From NCBI RefSeq assembly GCF_014230305.1, contig NZ_JACLAU010000019.1:1-63139 (forward strand): a DNA stretch of 63,139 nucleotides, written 5' to 3'. Under the pieces are notes generated by a model. It searched no databases. It was not told where the DNA came from and saw nothing but the letters and a program-made list of their open reading frames with translations. A program made the position numbers and the translations under genes. Below, piece after piece: positions 18,593 through 27,361 of the stretch (the first letter of the stretch is position 1; the number at the start of each line of letters is the position of its first letter). This DNA is from Novosphingobium aerophilum (GTDB lineage Bacteria > Pseudomonadota > Alphaproteobacteria > Sphingomonadales > Sphingomonadaceae).

Positions 18593-18611
18593 CAGGCAGG
18601 GTCGGTGCCTG
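18593..18611. terminator. Hairpin between convergent genes
   Basis: CAGGCA (18593-18598) and TGCCTG (18606-18611) form a 6-bp stem with a 7-nt loop in the 25-bp gap between the convergent oxygenase-like and GH32 genes. No T-run is present on either side, so it is a weak bidirectional terminator candidate. Confidence 0.4.
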
Positions 18612-18612
18612 G

Positions 18613-20262
18613 TCACGGACCGGGTGGAAACGCCGCCCGCATCGGCAAAGCGCGCAAGGCCAGCAGCCGCGCGGGCCCGCTTTTGGTATAGAGTTCGAGC
18701 CGGGTGTAAGGGCTGCGCGGAAAGACCGTGGTGGTGAGCGCCGTGGTCCCGCCATCGACGAACGCCTCAACACTAGCCCGATCGACATAGAGCGTCATCC
18801 GCACGACCGAGGAGCGATTTCGCCGCGGCGCGGTGTCGAGCGAGGCGAACCGGGGAGAGAAGTCGACTATTCCGGACTGGCGGCGATCGCTGATCCAGCG
18901 ATTGCGCGCGGCGTCGTAGCCGAAGGTGTAGCGATCCCCGGCAGTGTTTGACCAAGCCAGACCAACTTCTGTCGTGCCGGGCGCAACTGTGAAGGTCACC
19001 TCCACCTTGGTCTGGTTCACCACCGACTCTGGTAGCGGCACAGCCAGGCTCTGGGACACCGGTTGCGGCCCCAACACTAGTGACTCGCCCTCCAGCGCCC
19101 GCAGTTCACGCACCGGAGCGGTACGCAAGACATAACCATAGCGCACATCGCGATGTAGCGTCAGTTCACGCGGCAAGGTCATGGCACCGCGCCAGCTGAC
19201 GGTGGGGACTTTGTCGGCGTAGTCCCAGTTGTTCATCCACCCGATCAGAACGACGCGATCCTGATCGTCAGGCAGGCCTGACCAGGTCACACCGGCATAG
19301 TTGTCGCGCCCCCAATCCAGCCAGCGCGGCCCGTCCCGGGCGATAGCACGCGCGAACAGGGGATCGGGGCTGAAGCGGGTGCCGTCGAAATCGCCGACGA
19401 TGTAGCGGGTGGCCGACCCGCCGTTAGGGCCCCCGGGATTGACGCTATGTAACAGCAACCATTTGGTGCGACTGGTTCCCGCAACGCGGATCGGGATCAG
19501 ATCAGGACATTCCCAGACCCCGTCGCTGGGACGGTGCTGCGTGGAGAAACGGCTGAGCGGGTGCCAGGTCTTGAGATCACTCGATCCGAAGAACGCGACA
19601 TGATCGCCCGCGGCAAGCGTCACCACCCAGGATTTACTGGCGCCGTGCCACAACAGTTTGGGGTCGCGAAAATCGCGCTGCCCCGCCCCCGGTCGAAGTA
19701 CGGGATTGCCGCTGTATTTAAGCCAGGTCTCGCCGCTATCGGTGCTGTATGCCAGACCCTGACGCTCAGGCAGCCCGCCTGCCTGCTTAACGGCCTCATT
19801 ATGGTAGGTGAACAGCGCGACGAGCGGTGGTTTGGAGCCTTGGCGGGCAAGTTCCCCGGCCAGCCCGGCGCTGTTGGTGCGGTCGACCGCGGCACTGCCG
19901 CTGAAAATCATGCCAAGCGCATCCGGCGCCAAGGCGACGGGTCGGTCGGTCCAGTGCACCAGATCTGGGCTGACCGCGTGGCCCCAGTGCATCGGCCCCC
20001 ATAGGGTCGAGTCCGGGTGGTACTGATAAAACAGGTGGTAGCGCCCGTCTAAGTACACCAACCCATTGGGGTCGTTCATCCACCGCGCGGGCGGGGTGAA
20101 ATGATAGGCCGGGCGCCAGGCCTCATCGATCCGCGGGCTCGAGCGTGGCGCGTCCGGACCGGCTTCGACGGCGGTCATCGGCAGAAGCGTAGCCATAGGT
20201 GCGATCCCCAGTGACAATGTCGCGAGGGCAGCAGCCGCCTTATTTCGTCGAGTGCGTTGCAA
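18613..20262 (-). CDS. Exported GH32 beta-fructosidase (invertase/levanase type)
   Basis: The 549-residue protein has an N-terminal signal (RNKAAAALATLSLGIAPMATLLP). All three GH32 catalytic motifs are present: WMNDPNG at 61-67 with nucleophile Asp64, FRDPK at 198-202, and WECPD with acid/base Glu251. A C-terminal beta-sandwich with RASVEAFVDGG closes the fold. It hydrolyses beta-fructosides such as sucrose, raffinose or levan in the periplasm or outside the cell. It follows the MFS porter by 24 bp on the same strand, consistent with import of the released hexoses. Confidence 0.92.
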   Translation of the reverse strand: MQRTRRNKAAAALATLSLGIAPMATLLPMTAVEAGPDAPRSSPRIDEAWRPAYHFTPPARWMNDPNGLVYLDGRYHLFYQYHPDSTLWGPMHWGHAVSPDLVHWTDRPVALAPDALGMIFSGSAAVDRTNSAGLAGELARQGSKPPLVALFTYHNEAVKQAGGLPERQGLAYSTDSGETWLKYSGNPVLRPGAGQRDFRDPKLLWHGASKSWVVTLAAGDHVAFFGSSDLKTWHPLSRFSTQHRPSDGVWECPDLIPIRVAGTSRTKWLLLHSVNPGGPNGGSATRYIVGDFDGTRFSPDPLFARAIARDGPRWLDWGRDNYAGVTWSGLPDDQDRVVLIGWMNNWDYADKVPTVSWRGAMTLPRELTLHRDVRYGYVLRTAPVRELRALEGESLVLGPQPVSQSLAVPLPESVVNQTKVEVTFTVAPGTTEVGLAWSNTAGDRYTFGYDAARNRWISDRRQSGIVDFSPRFASLDTAPRRNRSSVVRMTLYVDRASVEAFVDGGTTALTTTVFPRSPYTRLELYTKSGPARLLALRALPMRAAFPPGP

Positions 20263-20286
20263 GTCGCGTGCTCCTACGTTGCCACC

Positions 20287-21597
20287 TCAGTCGCCCAACG
20301 ATTGGCTCATGTCTTCCAGCCCAATCCGCTTCGTCTCGGGGAAGAGGTGGAACACGACCAAGAACTGCACGACCATCGCCGTACCGAAGAAAACGAATGG
20401 GAGGCCCTTCGACCATTGCGCCACTACCGGGAACATGCCGGCGATCAGCGCATCCATCACCCAGTGTGTCGAGGATCCCAGCGCTTGGCCCCGGGCTCGC
20501 ACCTCGTTGGGGAAAATCTCGGCAATGTAGACCCAGATCACCGCCCCCTGCGAGAACGCGAAGGAGGCGATGAAGACGATCAGCATGGGCAGCAAGAGCG
20601 CCTGGTGGCTGTCGTTCAGCTGGATCAGCGCGACGCCGAACAGGCTGGCGGCAAGGCCCACCGAACCCACCAGCAGCAGCGTGCGCCGCCCAACCCGGTC
20701 GATCACTAGCAGCGCCAGTCCGGTGAACACGAGGTTGGTGGTTCCGATGATCACCGACTGGATGTCGGCCGAGACCTTGCCGAACCCTGCCGCCGCGAAG
20801 ATGTCGTTCAGATAATAGAGGATCGCGTTGATGCCGGACAGCTGATTGAACGCCGCGATCAGGACGGCGAGCGTCATAGGCCGGGCGTGTCTCTGCCAGG
20901 TCAGTCGGGCATCACCTCCAGTTCGCGCGGCATTGAGGGCGTGGGCTTCGTTCAGGATGCCATCGGCGTTGCCGGTGCCTAGCTGAGCCAGCACAGCTCC
21001 GGCCTCTTCGCTGCGCCCCTTGGTGATCAGCCAGCGCGGGCTGTGCGGAATGGTGAACAGCAGGCCAGCGAGGATCAGCGAAGGCAACACGGTGACGCCA
21101 AACTTCCAGCGCCATTCGTGGTCGCCCAATCCAAACTGGCCCACAAGATAGTTGCTGAGATAGGCCACCAGAATGCCGGCCACGATGTTCAACTGGAACA
21201 GGCCAACGATCGCGCCGCGCCGCTGGGCGGGTGCGATTTCAGCCAGATATGTTGGGGCGAGCACGGAGGAGGCACCAACCGCGACCCCTGCCAGAACTCG
21301 GGCCATAATGAGGATGGCTAGCGACGGCGCCAGAGCACTGGCCAGCCCCGATATCACGTAGAGCCCGGCCACGCCGCGCAGGCAGGTCCGGGCGCCCAGT
21401 GCATCACCCGGAACGCCTGCCAAAGCTGCGCCCAACAGTGTGCCCCACAGTGCGCTTGAAACGGTCAGGCCCAGCATGGCCGGGGTCAGCTGGAACGCCG
21501 CAGTCAGGCCTTGGGTCGTGCCCGCGATCACGGCCGTATCGAAGCCGAATAGCAAGCCGGCGGTGCCTCCGACCGCCACGATCCGCATGAAACCCAT
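20287..21597 (-). CDS. MFS sugar porter (sugar:proton symporter type)
   Basis: The 436-residue protein has 12 predicted helices and the signature motifs of the sugar-porter family: LLFGFDTAVIAGT at the N-terminus, the RRGAIVGLFQLNIVAGI segment after helix 4, PHSPRWLITKGRSEEA at the central loop, IDRVGRRTLLL, and PETKR near the C-terminus. It probably imports glucose or fructose released by the GH32 enzyme downstream; sucrose cannot be excluded. A start at residue 4 is also possible. It is first in the MFS-GH32 operon. Confidence 0.9.
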   Translation of the reverse strand: MGFMRIVAVGGTAGLLFGFDTAVIAGTTQGLTAAFQLTPAMLGLTVSSALWGTLLGAALAGVPGDALGARTCLRGVAGLYVISGLASALAPSLAILIMARVLAGVAVGASSVLAPTYLAEIAPAQRRGAIVGLFQLNIVAGILVAYLSNYLVGQFGLGDHEWRWKFGVTVLPSLILAGLLFTIPHSPRWLITKGRSEEAGAVLAQLGTGNADGILNEAHALNAARTGGDARLTWQRHARPMTLAVLIAAFNQLSGINAILYYLNDIFAAAGFGKVSADIQSVIIGTTNLVFTGLALLVIDRVGRRTLLLVGSVGLAASLFGVALIQLNDSHQALLLPMLIVFIASFAFSQGAVIWVYIAEIFPNEVRARGQALGSSTHWVMDALIAGMFPVVAQWSKGLPFVFFGTAMVVQFLVVFHLFPETKRIGLEDMSQSLGD

Positions 21598-21678
21598 GTC
21601 CCCCTCGCCAACGGATACAATCCTTTGAAGAACGGGTTACCTTGCTTTCAAATTTATGCAACGGTTGCGTTGACGCCT
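21598..21678. promoter_or_regulatory. MFS-GH32 promoter region with two operator candidates
   Basis: Upstream of the MFS start are CAATCCTTTG (21618-21627), a variant of the CAAnCGnTTG motif, and CAACG-GTTG-CGTTG (21659-21672), a perfect 5-bp inverted repeat that also contains CAACGGTTG. Both lie within 75 bp of the start codon. The transposon end begins just beyond (about 21679). Confidence 0.45.
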
Positions 21679-21803
21679 TGAGACGCGAGGTCAATTAACG
21701 GATCGCTGGGAGTCGGAGATGGGCCTCGTCCTGATCTGAGCCCCGCAAAGCTCTCCGGAATTGAATAGAATTCTACCGATGTTTGACCCTGTCCCGGATT
21801 TGC

Positions 21804-22007
21804 CTACAGCCAGCGGGAGAGGCCGGCTCGCTCCTCAATCATCTGCGTGTACGCGGAATTCACCGCTGTCCACACAGGCTTGCCGGCGCGAAGAATGATC
21901 ACCCGGTCACGTTGAGCAAGCGCCACAATGGCCGCGGGCTTGCGGCGCAGATGCTCGACGGAAATCCGCCTGACCTTTCGCGGATAGCCCTTCGGGATCT
22001 TGTTCAT
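21804..22007 (-). CDS. Small Phd/YefM-like protein (possible orphan antitoxin-type DNA binder)
   Basis: This 67-residue basic protein reads RRISVEHLRRKPAAIVALAQRDRVIILRAGKPVW, which resembles the Phd/YefM antitoxin core (a helix followed by a beta-hairpin with GKPV). AAAGGA lies upstream of the ATG at 22007. It begins 28 bp after the TniQ stop and is the last gene of the transposition operon. No toxin gene is adjacent. It could be a remnant antitoxin, a transposon-encoded regulator or a targeting accessory. The family assignment is tentative. Confidence 0.55.
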   Translation of the reverse strand: MNKIPKGYPRKVRRISVEHLRRKPAAIVALAQRDRVIILRAGKPVWTAVNSAYTQMIEERAGLSRWL

Positions 22008-22035
22008 GACCCATGTCCTTTCGAATTGACGCCGA

Positions 22036-24102
22036 TCAGAGGCGCTGTTCAGCCTTGGTACCCTGGCTCGATCCTGATGCCGCCAGTGCTCGCATGATGA
22101 CGCCGTCGGATCCTTCTTCGAACGTCACTCGCCCGCCCTGGTCGAGGCCAAGCTTGCGGCGCAGATAGGGTGGCAGATTAAGCCGCCCTTCGGGCGAAAC
22201 TGTAGCCAGCATCTCGGCCGACGCCTTTTCCGGAACACTGATCACTGGCGCTCCTCCGATCGCCTGTCGCGACATCTCGGGGATCAGCGCCTCGGCTGCT
22301 TCCCGGCTGTAGAGCCCCGGGTACCGGCTTTCCACCTTGCGGAACTCGGCCATGTGCCGGGCGGCGGTATGGTGGAGGCCGAGCCGGTGCCCCATCTCGC
22401 CAGTGCCGATGTAGGTCCGCCCGAGCGTCAGCGCCTCCTCCATCGTGATGTCACGGAAGTACCCGCCGGGGCCAAAGAGGAAATCGCAGTACTTGGAAAA
22501 GTTGGGTGCCGGGATGTTCATGATCTCGGCGGTGTCCGACTTGCTCACCATGACGCAGGACCAGTCCATGGCGGGATCGTCAGCAAAGATGGGCAGCTCG
22601 AGAACGTCCTCATTGGCGACCATGATGCGCTGGGCAAGCGGAGCTGTCCCATCAGCCAGGCTGGCTGTCAGCGCGCCCGTCCGGATCGCCGCGAGCACCT
22701 TGGCCCAGGGTTTGGGACGGGCGCCGATGCGGTGCATCAGCTTGAACAGGTTCGTCGCGAGGCTTTCGTCCTGCAGGGCCAACTGGCTGCGCAGGTCCTG
22801 CTCCAGCGCTGCAAGGCTCTCCTCGTAAACGGCAAGCTGCTCCGAGCAACCAGGCGGAGTGGGGGTCGCAACAAGCTCGCCGTCGCGTACCAGCTGGTGG
22901 ATGGCATAGGTCGGCACTCCGAGGCGCCAGGCAGCGCGAACCAGGCGCTCGCGCGGCTTGTTGCGATGGACCATATCCTCGACAGCACTTCGATCGATCA
23001 GCACCGTAAGCTGATGGCCATCGAGGGCGATGACCGACGGCAGGGCACCGCTGCGCCGCATGGCGCACAGGGCACGCTGGCGGCCCCCGGTCAGGCTCAT
23101 CGCTTCGCGGATCGTGATGCCTCGGGTGCGGGAGTTCCGCAGCATGGCCACGAATTCGCCGATCACGTCGGCGACACCCGGCGACAGGCCCCGCTTGTTG
23201 TAGCGGGTCAGCAACCGGAAACTGAACCCGCGGTTGCCATCAACCCGGGCGACCTTGGCGCGGTCGATCCGATCGACCATGTGCTGATCGAGGGCATGCG
23301 GCCAGCCTTGCAGCAGCGGCCAGGTTCCGGCGATCGCCGGCACGATCACGTCTGCCGCTTGCTCAAGGGACAAGCTGCGCATGTGGAGCGGCTTGGCCGC
23401 GCGGTGATTGATCAGTGGCGCAAGGGCGCACGCGAGCTCGAGCAGCTCGCCGCCTTCCATCGCCGTGAGACGCGGTGGGAGCAGGGCCAAGGTGGCGGTC
23501 CGCCGTGCAGGATCAGGATGAACCAGCCCGACCAGGTGCTCGAGGTTTTCGCGCATAGCCTCGGGTACCGATGCCGCTTCCGCCCGGGTGAGGGGCTCGG
23601 CACAGAAGTCACACAGGTCAATACCCACCGTCCGGCGCCACACCTGCTGGCGTCCGCAGGCTGGGTTCGGGCAACGGTCAACCAGGTAGACCCAGGTTTC
23701 CGAGCAGATCGGCAGGACCCGCAGCTGCCACAGCGCGCGGTGATGGGGCGAGATCTCGAGCGCCTTGGGCGAAAACCGCCGCGCCGGGAATTGCAGGAAA
23801 TCCTTCGGCAACCGCGTGCCGAAGAAGTTCAGGGTCTCGGTTTCTGTCGACCACAGCGGGGCGTGATGGCGCAGGGTTGCAAGATCGACCCGCAGGCAGT
23901 CGGCAAGGACCGGAAGACCCTCCTCCTCACAAAAGCTGGCATGTGGCCGCGCCGTTGCCGCTGCGCCAGCCACCTCGGTGATGACCGCCATGCGCGGCAT
24001 GTGATGGGCTGCCGCGACCCGGGCGACGTAGCCGTCGAGGGACTCGCCCGGGATCAACGGAACCTCGCAGGTGACCTGCCAAGGGGCGGAGTTGGTGGTC
24101 AT
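22036..24102 (-). CDS. tniQ: TniQ-family target-selection protein with C-terminal AbrB-like domain
   Basis: The 688-residue protein starts with the TniQ pattern (PLIPGESLDGYVARVAAAHHMP) and has a zinc-ribbon-like set Cys144/Cys149/Cys164/Cys167 (CPNPAC and CDFC). The middle is a long helical region with DNA-binding character. The last 65 residues or so form a separate SpoVT/AbrB-like swapped-hairpin unit (VSPEGRLNLPPYLRRKLGL, then VTFEEGSDGVIMR). TniQ/TnsD proteins choose the insertion site and recruit the ATPase. An AbrB-like module there is unusual and may add a second DNA-binding specificity. It follows tniB by about 30 bp. Confidence 0.82.
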   Translation of the reverse strand: MTTNSAPWQVTCEVPLIPGESLDGYVARVAAAHHMPRMAVITEVAGAAATARPHASFCEEEGLPVLADCLRVDLATLRHHAPLWSTETETLNFFGTRLPKDFLQFPARRFSPKALEISPHHRALWQLRVLPICSETWVYLVDRCPNPACGRQQVWRRTVGIDLCDFCAEPLTRAEAASVPEAMRENLEHLVGLVHPDPARRTATLALLPPRLTAMEGGELLELACALAPLINHRAAKPLHMRSLSLEQAADVIVPAIAGTWPLLQGWPHALDQHMVDRIDRAKVARVDGNRGFSFRLLTRYNKRGLSPGVADVIGEFVAMLRNSRTRGITIREAMSLTGGRQRALCAMRRSGALPSVIALDGHQLTVLIDRSAVEDMVHRNKPRERLVRAAWRLGVPTYAIHQLVRDGELVATPTPPGCSEQLAVYEESLAALEQDLRSQLALQDESLATNLFKLMHRIGARPKPWAKVLAAIRTGALTASLADGTAPLAQRIMVANEDVLELPIFADDPAMDWSCVMVSKSDTAEIMNIPAPNFSKYCDFLFGPGGYFRDITMEEALTLGRTYIGTGEMGHRLGLHHTAARHMAEFRKVESRYPGLYSREAAEALIPEMSRQAIGGAPVISVPEKASAEMLATVSPEGRLNLPPYLRRKLGLDQGGRVTFEEGSDGVIMRALAASGSSQGTKAEQRL

Positions 24103-24134
24103 TCGCCCAATCCATTTCCGAAGGGGTTTTCGAG

Positions 24135-25040
24135 TCAGAAGCCGCGCGGCAGGCAGTAGCTGTCGACTGCGTGGCGAAGGTCGTCATGATCGATCGCGTG
24201 GCGACCATCATGCAGGGCCGAGGCCATGGCGGCCCGCACGATCTTGATGATGCGCCGCACCCGCCCGGACGACGCTTGCCACAGCGGCTCGGCGATGGCC
24301 GGATCGCCAAGGTGGGACAGGCAAGACAGCACGCCCGCATCGACCATCGCCTGGTCGAGGTCCGACACGAAATCGTTGAACAGCAGCCGGTCACCTGCGC
24401 TGTCCCACGACATCGGCGAGAGATCGATATCGTCGTCGAGCCGCTCCATGAGCTCAGGGACCTTGGCCAGGACGTAGCCGGCGTCTTCGGAGCCGACGAA
24501 CGCGACCGGCGCTACCCCTGCGTCCATGATGCGCTCGCGGATGGAGGTCGCAATCGGCCCGCTCATGCGATCACGGCGCGCGGCTCGGTTGAACTCGTCG
24601 ATGACGAAGATCCTGACCTTGCGACGCTGGGCCTCGGCGACGGCACGGGCCCATCTCGACTTCTCGTTGCCGGTGTCAGGCCGGGCGACGCCCATGGCCA
24701 AGAGGATCGAGCTGGGAACGGAATCTGTCGTGCCGGCCGCGCTGATCGTGCAATGGACGACCGGCTGTTCCCCAGGTCCGGCCTCACGCTCCATGAAGTG
24801 CCTGAACGCGGTCACAGCCTCGGTCTTGCCGCAGCCATGGGGCGCCACCAGCATGGCGCCCCCGCAGGGCGACCCGGGTGGTCGCCCCTCGGCCGCATGG
24901 CAGACCTCGGCGAGACGAGCGATCACCTCGGTCTGCGGCGGATAGTCGACGCGGATCGCGTCAAACTTCTGCTTGGCTTGCCCGATCCGCAGCGCAGCGG
25001 CCGCACGGTCGGAGGTGCCCAAAGGCGTCGGAGTGCTCAT
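24135..25040 (-). CDS. tniB: TniB/TnsC-like AAA+ ATPase
   Basis: The 301-residue protein has Walker A APHGCGKT (66-73) and Walker B IFVIDE (144-149), followed by an Asn in EFNRA, then a sensor region and a C-terminal helical lid with RVRRIIKIVRAAM. TniB/TnsC proteins form filaments on target DNA and regulate the transposase. The ATG at 25040 shares one base with the tniA stop (TGATG), so translation is coupled. The length is close to TniB of Tn5053 rather than the longer TnsC of Tn7. Confidence 0.88.
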   Translation of the reverse strand: MSTPTPLGTSDRAAAALRIGQAKQKFDAIRVDYPPQTEVIARLAEVCHAAEGRPPGSPCGGAMLVAPHGCGKTEAVTAFRHFMEREAGPGEQPVVHCTISAAGTTDSVPSSILLAMGVARPDTGNEKSRWARAVAEAQRRKVRIFVIDEFNRAARRDRMSGPIATSIRERIMDAGVAPVAFVGSEDAGYVLAKVPELMERLDDDIDLSPMSWDSAGDRLLFNDFVSDLDQAMVDAGVLSCLSHLGDPAIAEPLWQASSGRVRRIIKIVRAAMASALHDGRHAIDHDDLRHAVDSYCLPRGF

Positions 25041-27229
25041 CAGAAGCCTCCCCGGCCGGGCAGCCGGCGCTCGCGCGGCGCGGTGTTGGCCTGCTGCTGG
25101 GCGAGAGCCACGTTCTCGCGGCGCAGTTCGAGGGCCGTCTTCTCCTTCGTGGCTCTGGGGCCAGACCGTGGTGAGAGGATCATGTCATCCAGCGCAGTCA
25201 CCCGGGCCCGGTCGTGTGCGATGAAATCGCCCAGAAAGACCGCCGAAGGCGGCGCCGTGATGACATCGACAATGTTGCCGGTGATTTGACGCAGACGCGG
25301 AATTTCGCACAGCTTGGCATAGCGTTTCCGGGATTCCGCATAGGACGCGGGGTCGATGTTCTTCATCGCCTCGATCAACCGTCCAAGGGCAATGCGCCGC
25401 TCCGCCTCGGTGTTGAAAGCAAGACCGAGCTTTTTGGACTCGTCTCGGATGTGGTCGTTGAGCCACTCGGGCATGCCGTCGGCGTAGGTTTCATCCGTGC
25501 ACTGCAGGGTCACATAACGACGCGTGCGACGGTTCCAGACATGGATCCGGCTGATGTCCATCGGGTCATACCGGAACTCGACCGTTGCAGTCGCTTGCTC
25601 CCGCCGCTGGCGGCGGGGTTCGAGTGGCACCAGGTCGCGCAGCAATTCCGTGACGGTCTCGCGGCCGCCATACCGGAGATTGAACGCTCGGATACCGGTG
25701 GCGCTGAGCTGAGCATTGGGCACCACGGACATGATGTCGCGGGCGAAGCTGTCGAAATCGGTGAAGTCATTGATTCCGAACCGGTTTATGTGTTCCTGGA
25801 AGACAAGCGCGGGCTGCTTGTCGCCAATGCCGTCGTGAGGCTCGACGTTGTAGCTGGCGATGATCTGGTTCATTGCCGCTTCGAGCTCATCGAGCATGAC
25901 GACGGCATGGCTTTCTGCATTGAAGTTGAAGCGCCGAGCATCGCGGATCGTCATAGCGGCACCGGGCACGAACTCGGCGACCAGTCGATTGATTGTCCCG
26001 ATCGCCCGTTCGCCGATCGCCCTGTAGGTGGGTTGTTTGACTGGGCAGAGCCGGATCGAGAAGCCGGCATCGCGGGCTGCAGCCTCGAGGTTGTGGCTGC
26101 GAAATTCGTCAGCATTATCTAGGATCAAGCATCCCGGCTTGCCACAGAGAAACGGTAGGATCGGATACCGCTCGGCCATCAGTGCCGGTGGCCGTTTGAG
26201 CCGGACAATGCGTCGGAGAATTTCCGTGACCGACCAGCTCGAGGTGTCTCTGAATGTGATTAGCCACCCGACGATTGCTCGGCTCTTCACGTCGATCGCC
26301 AAGGTCAGATACGGCCGCCCAAGCAGCAGTTGCAACTGCGGGCACACAACGTGAACGTCGAGCCAGGTGTGGTCGACGATGACATATTGCATCACAAGGT
26401 CCGCCGTCAGCGGCTTGCCTGCCCCCGACCAGTCCTGCTTGGTGGCCTCCTTTTCGATCTTCTCGGCAAACATCGCATCGGACTCGACCGCATTGAAATA
26501 GCGCCGGATGGTCCGGGATGAGTAAGGTTTGTAAGGCTTATTGGGCTTGGCAAAGGCCTGGTGGCGTCCATCGTTCAACAGTAAGAGTTGATAATTGTAA
26601 TCTGCAGAAAGCCACTGCTGACCCTTGCCCTCTTTGCGGGCTGCGACAACGCTGCCCCACAGGATCTTCTGATGATCTGAGTTCGTTTTCGTGTCGGTGA
26701 TCTTCTGGCCAGTGCGCAAGACCATGTCACGCGCACGCCGATTACCAAGATATCCCCGCTCCTTTCTCCACTTGAGGACAGAATCTGGACTGGGCCTCGG
26801 TCCATAGAGGCGAGCCAGATCCTCGGTCCACAACTCGTCAAGCGCGCGCGCGGTTGCGATGCGGCCGTTCGGCGTGCCACGGTCATCCAGCATCTGCGTG
26901 ATGAGCAGCATGCGGATCGCCCGCGCGCCCTGCTTGCCCATTCTGACCAATTGATCGCGAGTCCACTCGGAAGTCTCGTTGGATCGCCGGATGGCATTGG
27001 TGGAACCTGCGTACTTCGTGACCGCTTGGCCGGTCATCTGCATTTCGAGAAACTGTTTAGTGGTAGGCATTTCCATAGCGCCGCCGGGCTGCTGGCAGCG
27101 GAAGACTTCGCCGGTAATCGTGTGGGTCAGGTGGACCCGGCCGTTAACATAATCCGGCCGATACTCGGCGCCGTCGATACTGACGATGGTCATAGGGTTG
27201 AGGCGAACATAGGGAGCGGGAATGGTCAT
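25040..27229 (-). CDS. tniA: TniA/TnsB-like DDE transposase
   Basis: The 729-residue retroviral-integrase-type transposase has its catalytic triad visible as Asp286 (YVIVDHTW), Asp371 (LILDNADEF) and Glu407 (YRAIGERAIGTIN), giving DD(35)E spacing. A helix-rich DNA-binding region precedes it and a Mu-transposase-like beta-barrel (about 480-600) follows. It joins transposon ends to target DNA. AAGGACG upstream supports the ATG at 27229. The length is closer to TnsB than to the about 560-residue TniA of Tn5053. Confidence 0.9.
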   Translation of the reverse strand: MTIPAPYVRLNPMTIVSIDGAEYRPDYVNGRVHLTHTITGEVFRCQQPGGAMEMPTTKQFLEMQMTGQAVTKYAGSTNAIRRSNETSEWTRDQLVRMGKQGARAIRMLLITQMLDDRGTPNGRIATARALDELWTEDLARLYGPRPSPDSVLKWRKERGYLGNRRARDMVLRTGQKITDTKTNSDHQKILWGSVVAARKEGKGQQWLSADYNYQLLLLNDGRHQAFAKPNKPYKPYSSRTIRRYFNAVESDAMFAEKIEKEATKQDWSGAGKPLTADLVMQYVIVDHTWLDVHVVCPQLQLLLGRPYLTLAIDVKSRAIVGWLITFRDTSSWSVTEILRRIVRLKRPPALMAERYPILPFLCGKPGCLILDNADEFRSHNLEAAARDAGFSIRLCPVKQPTYRAIGERAIGTINRLVAEFVPGAAMTIRDARRFNFNAESHAVVMLDELEAAMNQIIASYNVEPHDGIGDKQPALVFQEHINRFGINDFTDFDSFARDIMSVVPNAQLSATGIRAFNLRYGGRETVTELLRDLVPLEPRRQRREQATATVEFRYDPMDISRIHVWNRRTRRYVTLQCTDETYADGMPEWLNDHIRDESKKLGLAFNTEAERRIALGRLIEAMKNIDPASYAESRKRYAKLCEIPRLRQITGNIVDVITAPPSAVFLGDFIAHDRARVTALDDMILSPRSGPRATKEKTALELRRENVALAQQQANTAPRERRLPGRGGF

Positions 27230-27361
27230 GATAAACGTCCTTCAGCACATGGCATGGGTCCCCAAGCTGCATCGCGGTGACGCAGCGGGATTGCCGAATT
27301 GGGTTGAGTTGCTGCCTGCCCAACCTCGGCTGCGCCGGGATCGGGTCAGACCAACTCGGGG

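Noticed and set aside
16944..18788. 614-codon open frame on the minus strand
   Set aside because: It is an Arg/Gly/Ala-rich shadow of the TPR-oxygenase gene and the end of the halogenase-like gene, as expected in high-GC DNA.
22354..24159. 601-codon open frame on the plus strand
   Set aside because: It is antisense to the TniQ gene; the minus-strand product has conserved motifs and the plus-strand one does not.
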